Source: CAXSBR01 sp964252015
GTDB lineage: Bacteria > Actinomycetota > Actinomycetes > Mycobacteriales > Jatrophihabitantaceae
Direction: 5' to 3'
Assembly: GCA_964252015.1 (NCBI GenBank)
Contig: CAXULW010000007.1
Span: 1 to 64,000, forward strand
DNA: 64,000 nucleotides
The notes beneath the pieces were generated by a model. The model did not search any database. It was not told the DNA's origin and worked only from the letters and a program-made list of their open reading frames with translations. Positions 7,826 to 16,085 of the stretch are shown piece by piece; position 1 is the first letter of the stretch; each line of letters opens with the position of its first letter. A program made the position numbers and the translations under genes.

Positions 7826-8950
7826 TCAGTCACTGGCTTCCTCCGTCTCGTTCGATTTATTTTCCGGGAATGCCCCCGAAATGCCCCCGAGCAGGCGGGC
7901 ATTTGTCCACAGGTTGGTGTCGATGAGGTGCCCGTAGAGGTCCATCGTCATGGCGGCGCTGGCGTGGCCGAGGATGCGCTGGACCACCTTCGGGTCGGCG
8001 CCGGCCGCGAGCCAGATCGATGCGGTGGTGTGCCGTAGATCGTGGACGCGCAGCGTGGGCCGGCCGATTGCAATGCGGGCCGCGTTCCATTCGACGGACC
8101 GTTTCCAGTTCCCTTCGCGCAGGACCCTGCCGGTGGCGCTGGTGAAAATCCACTCTGTTGCCTGTCTCGACCCACTGCGGCGGGCGACGATGTCTATCGC
8201 AGGGCCGGCCAAGGGGACCGTCCGGGCTCGGTGCGACTTCAGGGTGTCGACGTAGACGTGCCCGCCCGTACCCGTAAGGAGCGCACGCTGGACCCGCAAT
8301 CCCGGGCCCGGCACAGCGACCCTGTCTCCGACCTGCAGCCCGGCGAGCTCACCCCACCGCAACCCCGTGTAGCCCAGAACGAGCACAACCTCGCCTAAGT
8401 CGCCGCGGCACGCTGACGCGAGAGCGTGCAAATCGTCCTGTGCGAGTCCTTGCCCCTCACGTTTATTGCCACCGCGTGGCGCTTTGGCCAAGCGGGCGAC
8501 GTTCCTCGTCAGACGGTTGTCGGCAATCGCATGATCGAGAACCGCCCGCAGCGTGGCCAGACCTCGACGCGCCGTCGCCGCCGACCGCCCGTCCCCGATC
8601 AACTGGGCGACCCACTCAGCGACCTCCGCGGCAGTCAGCGTTCCGATCGTTCGCTTTCCCAACGTTGGTGCCACGTAGTTTCGCCAGCTGAGCTCGTCCG
8701 TCTCGCGCGTCCGGCGTTTCATCGTTCGACGGGTCTCCAGCCACGACTCGGCGACGAATGCCAGGCTGACGCGACCGCGTTTCGGATCGACCCAATCCCC
8801 GGTGCGGATCCGGCGGGATTGATCTTGTTCCCAGGCGACGGCGTCCGCGCGGCGGTCGAACACACGCGTGCCGACCTCCCGGCCATGGGACTTCACCCGT
8901 GCTCGATACCGCACCCGCCCCGAGGATGTGCTGGTGCGTTGGACGCTCAC
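7826..8950 (-). CDS. Tyrosine-family site-specific integrase
   Basis: 374 aa. Phage-type N-terminal region (VRYRARVKSHGREVGTRVFDRRADAVAWEQ), a core-binding domain, then the catalytic residues: Arg in GYTGLRWGEL, HDLRH, His in LGHAS and Tyr in MDLYGHL. It catalyses integration and excision through the adjacent tRNA-Thr. I choose GTG at 8950, which overlaps the stop of the excisionase-like gene (GTGA), rather than starts further upstream. All catalytic residues are present, so it may be active. Confidence 0.92.
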   Translation of the reverse strand: MSVQRTSTSSGRVRYRARVKSHGREVGTRVFDRRADAVAWEQDQSRRIRTGDWVDPKRGRVSLAFVAESWLETRRTMKRRTRETDELSWRNYVAPTLGKRTIGTLTAAEVAEWVAQLIGDGRSAATARRGLATLRAVLDHAIADNRLTRNVARLAKAPRGGNKREGQGLAQDDLHALASACRGDLGEVVLVLGYTGLRWGELAGLQVGDRVAVPGPGLRVQRALLTGTGGHVYVDTLKSHRARTVPLAGPAIDIVARRSGSRQATEWIFTSATGRVLREGNWKRSVEWNAARIAIGRPTLRVHDLRHTTASIWLAAGADPKVVQRILGHASAAMTMDLYGHLIDTNLWTNARLLGGISGAFPENKSNETEEASD

Positions 8951-9123
8951 GCCAATTCCTTCTGATTTCTGAGCCACACCTCGAGGTCGGCCTCGTCCCA
9001 GAACAGGCGGCGGCCGATCTTCACGGCAGGAGCGAACCGTCCTTCCTGACGGAGCCACCGCAGGGTGCAGGGCGAGATACGAAGGCGCGCGGCCGTCTCG
9101 TCAACGGACAACAAGATGTTCAC
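8947..9123 (-). CDS. Excisionase-like MerR/AlpA-type HTH protein
   Basis: 58 aa from GTG 9123, which has AGGGGG 5 nt upstream. LLSVDETAARLRISPCTLRWLRQEGRFAPAVKIGRRLFWDEADLEVWL is the standard winged-helix of small DNA-binding excisionases (HTH_17 type). Translationally coupled to the integrase. It should bend DNA at the attachment site and favour excision. Confidence 0.85.
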   Translation of the reverse strand: MNILLSVDETAARLRISPCTLRWLRQEGRFAPAVKIGRRLFWDEADLEVWLRNQKELA

Positions 9124-9264
9124 AGAAGCCCCCTGAGGACGGACGTTGACTGCCTTAGTTGCACAGTACCGTCTGAAGCCTGCAATATGCAAGATAATCG
9201 GGCGACGCGTCGGTCTAGAATTGCGTTCTGCCGCCTTGCGCCTGCTTGGTCATAAGGTTTGGGC

Positions 9265-9498
9265 GTGCCAGCGAGTCGAGACTCGGACAGCGTGTCCCGC
9301 CAGGTGTCTACCGAGATCCGGGCGTGGATGGCTCGGCGCGCGTTGACCCAGCAAGACATTGCGCTAGCTCTCGGCATCAGTCGGCAGGCCGTCTCGGCGC
9401 GGCTGAACGGGCAGACCCAGTGGACACTCGACGACCTGGCAGCAGTGGCCGAGGAGTTGGGCGTGAGCCTTACGACGTTGCTGAGCCCGCCGACTTGA
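9265..9498 (+). CDS. XRE-family HTH regulator of the integrated element
   Basis: 77 aa. IRAWMARRALTQQDIALALGISRQAVSARLNGQTQWTLDDLAAVAEELGVS is a complete Cro/CI-type HTH. GTG 9265 has AAGG 7 nt upstream, better placed than TTG 9259. Divergent from xis/int, so it may control them. Its 3' part is overlapped on the other strand by a second possible HTH gene. Confidence 0.75.
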   Translation: MPASRDSDSVSRQVSTEIRAWMARRALTQQDIALALGISRQAVSARLNGQTQWTLDDLAAVAEELGVSLTTLLSPPT

Positions 9499-9771
9499 TT
9501 GTGGCCTAGACGGGGTACGGGCACCCTCAAGGTCCCTCAGCACATCGACCAGGTTCCGTCCGGTCCCGGTAGCCATGGCCTTGGCGTTGTCAATCGACAA
9601 CGCCCGGCGGCCGGACATGTAGAGCGCGACTCGCTCCGGGTCACTTCCGATCCGCTCTGCGAGCCATCGGACCCGGTCGGCACCTTCCGGCGCGCCGTCC
9701 GCGAGGCGTCCAACGAACTGCGCAGTGAACGGCGCAACGAGCCGTTCCGCGCTGGAAACGCGACTGGTCAA
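9364..9771 (-). CDS. Possible second HTH regulator, antisense to the XRE gene
   Basis: 135 aa. Residues about 35-80 read WLAERIGSDPERVALYMSGRRALSIDNAKAMATGTGRNLVDVLRDL, which looks like a genuine XRE-like helical domain encoded in non-overlapping DNA (about 9500-9771). The last 45 residues are encoded opposite the XRE gene and look unstructured, so either the 3' end truly overlaps or the gene has lost its natural stop. Confidence 0.4.
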   Translation of the reverse strand: MTSRVSSAERLVAPFTAQFVGRLADGAPEGADRVRWLAERIGSDPERVALYMSGRRALSIDNAKAMATGTGRNLVDVLRDLEGARTPSRPQSSRRAQQRRKAHAQLLGHCCQVVECPLGLPVQPRRDGLPTDAES

Positions 9772-9931
9772 GTGGTCCTCCCGTGGGAACGGCCGCCGAT
9801 CGCACGCCGTGCCGTAATCAGGAGGACCAGGCCGAGAGGCACAAGCGCTGACCCAAGCTCGCCGAGGCGAGCCGGGTACACGTTAGCTGATCTTCCTTGG
9901 GCTCATCAACGGACACGGCTAACTTGTGGAT

Positions 9932-10858
9932 ATGCCTTCTCTGCTGACCCGCCGCGCGGCCCGGGGCGTCGCTGCAGGGAGAGTCGCCGTCGTCACCGGC
10001 GCGGCATCGGGCATAGGGCGCGAGGTCGCCATCGCCCTCGCCCGCCGCGGTTTGCGATTAGCGCTGGCGGACATCGATTCCGACGGACTGGCTCAGACGG
10101 CCCTCCGTTGCGGTATCGAACCGTCCACAATTCGGTGCGATGAGGTCGACGTAAGCGACGCCGACGAGACAGCCGCCTGGTCTAAGTCGATCGAAGCTCA
10201 TTGGGGCCGGGTTGACCTCGTCTTCAACATCGCCGGGGTGATGTTCGCGGGGACCGTCGAGCGATCCACGATCGACCAGATGCGTCGAGTCATGGAGATC
10301 GACTACTGGGGTGTCGTCAACACCACGAAAGCGTTCTTGCCGTTAGTGGTGGCTGCTGACGCCGGCCGCATCGTCAACATGTCCAGCGCGTTCGGCCTCA
10401 TCTCATCGCCGTCCTTCGCCGCATACAACTCCGCCAAGTTCGCCGTCAGAGGCTTTACCGATGCACTCCGGCAGGAGCTGGCCGTCTCGGCGCCGCAGGT
10501 CGCTGTCACTGCGGTCTATCCGGGGGGTGTGCGCACGCCGATCATGGCCCGATGTGGGGCAGCCGACGGTGAGGATTTGAGCCATCACCGGTACGTATTC
10601 GATAGGTTCCTGGCCCGCACGGAACCAGATGTCGCGGCTGAGAGAATCATCCGCGCATCCGATCAGGGACGCCGACGGGTACTCATCGGTGCAGATGCAC
10701 ATCTCGCCGACTACCTCGCCCGTACGACGGGGACGGGGTACGAGCGACTGATGTCGATCCCGCGCGCACGGGTCAGGCGCAGGGACGCTCCAGCTCCAGC
10801 CCATGCGTTTTCAAGAGATGACAGCGGCGATCTTGGGCCGTCGCGTCAGATGTGCTAG
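9932..10858 (+). CDS. Short-chain dehydrogenase/reductase
   Basis: 308 aa. Classical SDR: VVTGAASGIGRE cofactor motif, acidic D in LALADIDS (favouring NAD), NIAG, catalytic Ser in MSSAFG, YNSAK, and VYPGGVRTPI. The C-terminal extension of about 60 residues is Arg-rich. ATG 9932 is preferred over GTG 9926, 6 nt upstream in the same frame. Substrate unknown; it is an odd metabolic cargo next to recombination genes. Confidence 0.85.
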   Translation: MPSLLTRRAARGVAAGRVAVVTGAASGIGREVAIALARRGLRLALADIDSDGLAQTALRCGIEPSTIRCDEVDVSDADETAAWSKSIEAHWGRVDLVFNIAGVMFAGTVERSTIDQMRRVMEIDYWGVVNTTKAFLPLVVAADAGRIVNMSSAFGLISSPSFAAYNSAKFAVRGFTDALRQELAVSAPQVAVTAVYPGGVRTPIMARCGAADGEDLSHHRYVFDRFLARTEPDVAAERIIRASDQGRRRVLIGADAHLADYLARTTGTGYERLMSIPRARVRRRDAPAPAHAFSRDDSGDLGPSRQMC

Positions 10859-10867
10859 GCCTACTTC

Positions 10868-11878
10868 ATGTCCAAATGGATGCTCGTCGAGACGTTCGGG
10901 GGCGCCGAGCCGTCGGTGATCGGGGTGGGCAGCACTCCACGACGCATGGTTCCTCTCGAAGCCGTGTTGAGCCGTGGTCGCTCGCTCAACGTGATCGAGC
11001 AAGCGGTGAAAACGGTCCGCGCGACGGGGGGCGAGCTCGATATTGAGCACGCAGCCGGGCGCCGACTCGTGGGCCTGCCGCTGACCACCTTCGACGGCTC
11101 CGTACACGGCGTGTACGTGTGGACTGGGGCATCGACTGAGCAGGTGCCGCCCCGGGATCCTGCGGGCGCATGGATGTTCGACCTGACAACGAACAAGATC
11201 AGTGGCAGTGACGACCTGCTCGACCTTTACGGCGTGGCCCCGGAAGAACGACGATCCGAACGCACCACCGCCGAGGCATTCGGCCGGCTGGTCACGAATG
11301 CAGATGAGTCTCAAGCCCTGGCCAAGATGGTCAGAGCGGAGGTGGGTACCGAGCATCAGGCGGTTTGGACCGTTCGTCGCGATGACGGTCAACTCCGCGC
11401 CGCCCACTTCTCATGCCGGATGGTCAAGGGTGAGCATGGCGACCACGCGGGCAGCGTGGTTCTCCGTGGCGTCACCCACGACATCGGCGCCGCAGCGGCC
11501 ACCCCCGCCGCCCCAGCCACAGTCGTACTGGCCGAGCAAGTTCTCGCTGGCCTGTCGGAACCGGGCCAACACCGGGCCATTGTCAACCTGCGCACGCTCA
11601 ACCTGCTCCGCTGGATAGACGAGCCCATGCCCGGACTGGCCTGGGAGCTCGAGAGCGGCGGCGACCACTGGATCCACCCGGACGACCTACCCGTCGCTCG
11701 ACAGATGGCCGTAGAGCTAGCCGCAGGGAAGGCATCGTGCCGCCTGCGATTCCGTCAGACGAAAGGCTCTTGGATTGAGCTCAGCGCGGACGCGAGGCTA
11801 GTCATTCTCGACGCGACGACGAACGCGGCGTTGCTGACGCTTCACGCCCCGCCGAGTGCTGTGCCGCCGCCCGGCTGA
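10868..11878 (+). CDS. PAS/GAF-like protein resembling mycobacterial Rv3651
   Basis: 336 aa. The opening KWMLVETFGGAEPSVIGVG, the central GVYVWTGASTEQVPPRDPAGAWMFDLTT and the later RAIVNLRTLNLLRWIDEPMPGL match, from memory, the pattern of Rv3651-type proteins (an N-terminal domain plus PAS/GAF folds). There is no kinase or cyclase output domain, so it is probably a sensor or scaffold. The 9-nt gap from the SDR gene suggests one operon. Confidence 0.6.
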   Translation: MSKWMLVETFGGAEPSVIGVGSTPRRMVPLEAVLSRGRSLNVIEQAVKTVRATGGELDIEHAAGRRLVGLPLTTFDGSVHGVYVWTGASTEQVPPRDPAGAWMFDLTTNKISGSDDLLDLYGVAPEERRSERTTAEAFGRLVTNADESQALAKMVRAEVGTEHQAVWTVRRDDGQLRAAHFSCRMVKGEHGDHAGSVVLRGVTHDIGAAAATPAAPATVVLAEQVLAGLSEPGQHRAIVNLRTLNLLRWIDEPMPGLAWELESGGDHWIHPDDLPVARQMAVELAAGKASCRLRFRQTKGSWIELSADARLVILDATTNAALLTLHAPPSAVPPPG

Positions 11879-12159
11879 ACCTGGAGACGCCACCCCACCG
11901 CCGTTGCGACAAACTACCTACAGAACGGCGACTAGGCGCACCGCTACCTCGCCAGGTCGACGGATTGTGGGCGCCTCGGCTAGGCGCATTGGCACATGGT
12001 GATCAACCTGCGGAGTAGAATTAGGCTCGACCTAGCCGAGACAGCAAGCCGGCTCACAGCCTGCTGCCCATCACGGCAGATGCCACGAAAGTCAGCGATA
12101 TCCGGTGCGGCGGCGCGCCAATGGACGATGGTGCCGATTTTGAGGGGTTCGCCGTTGAT

Positions 12160-13056
12160 TCAATCCATCTCGTCGCTGATAGCGATGAGGCGCGCGTCGA
12201 TTGCTCGCCTCATACGGTCATGCGTAGACCCTGTACGCCAGTCCGTGTCCTCGGGCGAGCCGTATCCGGGCGGCGATTGCAACTGATCGAGCAGCGACTC
12301 CACGGCGCGGCCGGCCCATTCGCGGACGACGAGTGCCAAGGGAACGACCGCGCCCCAATTGACGGTCATCGGGATGCTGGCCGGGAGTTCCGCGTCCGCG
12401 GGTCTTTCGGGCGCTTGGGCGAGTGACCGCAGAGTCTCGCTCCCCTCAATCAGGTCAGCAAGGTCCTGATGTGCGGTCACGAGTCGAACAAGAGCGTCCT
12501 CGACGAGCGGGAGTGAGACTGTCGCATCCGCACCAGCCCACGAATCGAAGTCCCGGTCAATCGAGGCATGCCCGGCCCACTTGTTGCGGAGGTGTCGCAC
12601 GTATTTCAACGACGGCACGACATCTGCGTTGACCGCTGACTTAAGTGTTTCGATCGCAGCCCTTTCGGTTTTGCAATCGGCGTCAGAGACCGCAGCAAGC
12701 GCAGTCGCGAGAGTCTCAAGCGTCTGCGGCAAAGACATAGTGCGTGGCTGCTTGTCGTTGACAGAAGCGATTGCCACAACGGCAAGGCGCGCGAGCCTTT
12801 CGGCGACCAACTTAAGGGCCCTGCCGACGACCGCGTTGGTGTACCCGTCGAAAGTCAGAACCCTCTCGCGGAAACGCTTCGCAAGGTAGTAGCTCTCTAC
12901 CGCATCGAGAACAACGGTCTGCTGCGCGAGCTCGACCCGCTGCCATGGGGCCATGCCTCCGACGTGGCTGTCAAGATCTTTTTTGCCAAGGGGTTGGCCG
13001 TCGATCTCGGGCAATGGGGAGACGTCAAATTCCGACTCGAAGGGTGCGACTTTCAC
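12160..13056 (-). CDS. Helical protein with HEPN-type RX5H motif
   Basis: 298 aa, mostly helical. YVRHLRNKWAGHASIDRDF contains R157-N-K-W-A-G-H163, the Rx4-6H signature of HEPN RNases with the polar residue after Arg. The placement, after a helix and before an acidic loop, resembles AbiU2-like or Swt1-like HEPN families. It stands alone on the minus strand between the island's integration genes and the RNase III-like cassette. Toxin, abortive-infection or accessory role is inference; the motif alone is short. Confidence 0.5.
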   Translation of the reverse strand: MKVAPFESEFDVSPLPEIDGQPLGKKDLDSHVGGMAPWQRVELAQQTVVLDAVESYYLAKRFRERVLTFDGYTNAVVGRALKLVAERLARLAVVAIASVNDKQPRTMSLPQTLETLATALAAVSDADCKTERAAIETLKSAVNADVVPSLKYVRHLRNKWAGHASIDRDFDSWAGADATVSLPLVEDALVRLVTAHQDLADLIEGSETLRSLAQAPERPADAELPASIPMTVNWGAVVPLALVVREWAGRAVESLLDQLQSPPGYGSPEDTDWRTGSTHDRMRRAIDARLIAISDEMD

Positions 13057-13271
13057 CCATCAATTCTTCCACAAGGGCCGACGCGTCGGGCCGACGATCA
13101 TGCCGACCTGTTACACCACTGCGCAGGACTCAACTGGCGATGATCACGCCGGCTGCGCTACACCACCGTCAGGGACGTAACCCGCGGGCTCGCGTTAGCC
13201 GCCGCGGCGGTGGGTGACGGCGCGGTCGGACGGGTGCGGCGGAGGTCCCGGCCAGCAGCGGATTCCCGCGG

Positions 13272-16082
13272 TTGGTAGTTGTCGGCGACAGTGAACTGTC
13301 GGCACGTCTCGCTATGGTCGTAGTCGTGCCCGCGTACAGCTTTGGCAACCGATGGGTTGGCATCGTCGCGCTCGGCGATCCGCCAACGCACGAGCCGCTA
13401 CACAAGATCGCGCAGCGGCTCCGTACTGCTCCGCGCACTCGCACCATTCGAGTCGACGACGTCGAGTTCCGGGCTGGCGAGTTGCTGCAGGCGCTTGCGG
13501 TCATCCGATTCCGACAGGGACTCGAAGAGCAGTCGGCTCGTGCCGTCGAATGTCTCCGGATCGAGCAGGCGATCCGCGCCGGGAGGACGCCTGAACTTCG
13601 CCCATGGCTCCGCCGGAAGCTTGCCGAGGCAGTTGGCCCATCACCCGCCGCGACCCCGACGCGCCCGCCTCGGGAACCCGCCGAACCAGGCGGGGAGCCA
13701 AGCCCGCGCGATCGGATTGTCCCCACGGGCTGGGCAGCGGCCGTTCCGCAAGCGCCCGATTCGGCATGGCTGCCGCCATTGTCCCAGGCCTTGGGGGCAG
13801 AGCTTCAACGACTCGGCTTCGACGTTGACGGCCACGCCGAGCAGTGGGTGCGTTGGGCATCATTGCACAGCAGCTATCTGTACGAATCGGTTCCCAACAG
13901 CCCGGTGAGCGCGGGCGTCCTAGAAGTCCTGTCGACTCTCGGCCGCGGCGCGATGAGACTGGCCATGCTCGATCGAGCCCGACGGCAGCGTCGCGACTTC
14001 GCATCAAACAACGAGGCGAGCACCGTCCTTCAGAGCGATTCGAATGCACGTGCCGCGCTTGGAGACTGGCTCAATACATTGGGCGCCGGCACTTACGGAA
14101 TTGGCGAGTCCGCACTGCAGTCCTCCTCGCGGGTGCCCGAATCTGTTGCTCTCCAGATCCTTGGCGCTCTGACTCTCGTGTACGCATCTCAGGCGCCCGC
14201 GGATGCACTTCTTGAGGCAGCCCGCTTCGCGGCGCCCGCTCACGAACCGGACTGGTTCACAGTCCTGACCTCGGCGCTGCGTGGTCAGCCCCAAATTGAA
14301 CGATTCGAGCAGGGCGCCGACCACGAAAAGACCTTCACTGTCGTGGTGACGGCAAGAGGGCGCACTGCAACCGGCACCGGCAAGTCATTCAAAGCAGCTC
14401 GCGTGGCTGCGATGCGCGAGTTCGTTACGCGCTACCTGCCGGGCGCGATCCCAAAGAACGAAGTCGCAGCCAGCACTTCCCATGCCTTGCCGTATCCCTC
14501 GCGCCTGACGAGCCATGCGAACGTGGTGCGTCAGGCCCAGCAAGCGTTCGAGATCTCGGATGCCGGTTTAGTTACGCAAGCGCTAACCCATCGGTCGTGG
14601 ATTCATGAGAACAAGACCCTGGTGGCCGCCACTCGCCAACGCGACTACGGCGTGCTCGCCGCAGAGGGCTCCGAGTTGTTGGGCCACTTGGTTCGTCACC
14701 AGAACGCGGTCCAGTTGGTGAACTCGTCGCTGACACTGCCGACGGGGCGTGTCACCTCGCCGAGCGTCACCGGCGAAGCTCAAGCAGCCCTGTTCGACGC
14801 GATGTCGATCGAAGTCGGGGTCCTTCGTTCCCACGGGCCGAACGGGCTAGGCCCGCTCACCATCGAAATGAAGTCGGACGTCGTCCAGGCCTTGGTCGCC
14901 GCTGCGTGGCGAGCTAACGGAGACCGACTTTACGAACGTCAACCCGCAGTCCTTCGCCAGTGGCTTCGGGCATTCACACCGCCGGCAGACCCGTCGACCC
15001 AACTGCAGGAGTACTGCGCACGTGCAGACGTCTCCTACAGCTTCGACTACGCCCGGCGCGGACCAGGCCACATTTCTGAGTTCCAAGCCACGGTCACGTT
15101 CGACGTTCCGGGTCGCCCAACCTGCGTCGGCGAGTGGAGGATCGGGAAAACCCCCGCTAAGCACGCGGCATCGGCCCGCGCCTTGGACGACTTGATCGGG
15201 ACCGAGGCGAACGGGCGCGACGCTAACAACGCGCTCGTGCGCGGGTTCATGCTTGCGGAGATGCGTGCAATCGACCCGGAGGCGCCACATCCGGAGAAGG
15301 AACTCACCAACCGAACGCTCGGCGTCGACCGGCTCGCGGCGGGTGACTACACCTCGTTCGCGAGCTGGGCGCAGCCGCGTGCCAAGCTCGTACCCAAGGC
15401 AGAGTCCGCAATCACCAATCGGTTGGCCACTTTCTACGAATCGGTTCTGACACGTCAGCGCCGCGATTTGATACGTACCTGGATCGTGCGGCATACGCCC
15501 GCTCAGGGCGGACGGTCGGCGGACCCGGCCGCACGAATACGTTCGTGGTGGAGGAGTACAGATCCCGGGCGGCTCGCACTGGTAGCAGAGCTCTTACCGG
15601 CGCTCCGCGCGACCGATTGGTCGACGACCATACTTGAATTCATCGAGACCCAGGCGCGCTCAGTGGCGATCACTGCGGATACCACGCTTGAGGCTGAGCG
15701 CACGGAGGAGGCATCTAGGCTCATCCTCACGATGCGTCTGGAAGGAACGGGGCTATCCCAAGCATTCGACCCGATCATCACCCTCGTGCAGGCCGCCGGC
15801 GTCGGTGCCACCTGGGCGCGTGAGGCGCAGGGCGTCTCGGTGACCATCCCGGTCGCCCCGACGAGCGGAGACGCCATCACCCTTGCTGCAGCCAATGCCG
15901 TGAGGAACGCGCTGACTGACCCATGGTTGGGGAGGATCGACCAAGCGCTGACCGCATTCCTTTCGGTGACCGAGAAGACCTTCGGGACCGGCGTCGAGCC
16001 GTCGATCGCACAGATCGATGAACTGGCGCTCGCCGAACTCAGCTTGATCCTTCAACTTCGATCCGATGGCGAGGACGAGTAG
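13272..16082 (+). CDS. Tandem RNase III-like / dsRNA-binding domain protein
   Basis: 936 codons from TTG 13272; ATG 13314 or GTG 13326 could be the real start. Domains by motif: RNase III-like 1 (about 185-325; SLHSSYLYE, VLEVLSTLGRGA, SVALQILGAL); dsRBD 1 (about 328-392; FEQGADHEKTFTVVVTA then GKSFKAARVAA); RNase III-like 2 (about 415-568; ALTHRSW at 437-443, EGSELLGH at 465-472, KSDVVQAL at 534-541); dsRBD 2 (about 573-645; TQLQEYC, GPGHISEF, GKTPAKHAAS). The 290-residue C-terminus is unassigned. Against the RNase III signature ERLEFLGD and D..EAL, copy 2 keeps both Glu and one Asp but has His for Asp45 and Gln for Glu117; copy 1 lacks the key acids too. So dsRNA binding is likely and canonical cleavage unlikely. 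Coupled to the next gene by a 3-nt gap. Confidence 0.7.
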   Translation: MVVVGDSELSARLAMVVVVPAYSFGNRWVGIVALGDPPTHEPLHKIAQRLRTAPRTRTIRVDDVEFRAGELLQALAVIRFRQGLEEQSARAVECLRIEQAIRAGRTPELRPWLRRKLAEAVGPSPAATPTRPPREPAEPGGEPSPRDRIVPTGWAAAVPQAPDSAWLPPLSQALGAELQRLGFDVDGHAEQWVRWASLHSSYLYESVPNSPVSAGVLEVLSTLGRGAMRLAMLDRARRQRRDFASNNEASTVLQSDSNARAALGDWLNTLGAGTYGIGESALQSSSRVPESVALQILGALTLVYASQAPADALLEAARFAAPAHEPDWFTVLTSALRGQPQIERFEQGADHEKTFTVVVTARGRTATGTGKSFKAARVAAMREFVTRYLPGAIPKNEVAASTSHALPYPSRLTSHANVVRQAQQAFEISDAGLVTQALTHRSWIHENKTLVAATRQRDYGVLAAEGSELLGHLVRHQNAVQLVNSSLTLPTGRVTSPSVTGEAQAALFDAMSIEVGVLRSHGPNGLGPLTIEMKSDVVQALVAAAWRANGDRLYERQPAVLRQWLRAFTPPADPSTQLQEYCARADVSYSFDYARRGPGHISEFQATVTFDVPGRPTCVGEWRIGKTPAKHAASARALDDLIGTEANGRDANNALVRGFMLAEMRAIDPEAPHPEKELTNRTLGVDRLAAGDYTSFASWAQPRAKLVPKAESAITNRLATFYESVLTRQRRDLIRTWIVRHTPAQGGRSADPAARIRSWWRSTDPGRLALVAELLPALRATDWSTTILEFIETQARSVAITADTTLEAERTEEASRLILTMRLEGTGLSQAFDPIITLVQAAGVGATWAREAQGVSVTIPVAPTSGDAITLAAANAVRNALTDPWLGRIDQALTAFLSVTEKTFGTGVEPSIAQIDELALAELSLILQLRSDGEDE

Positions 16083-16085
16083 ACC

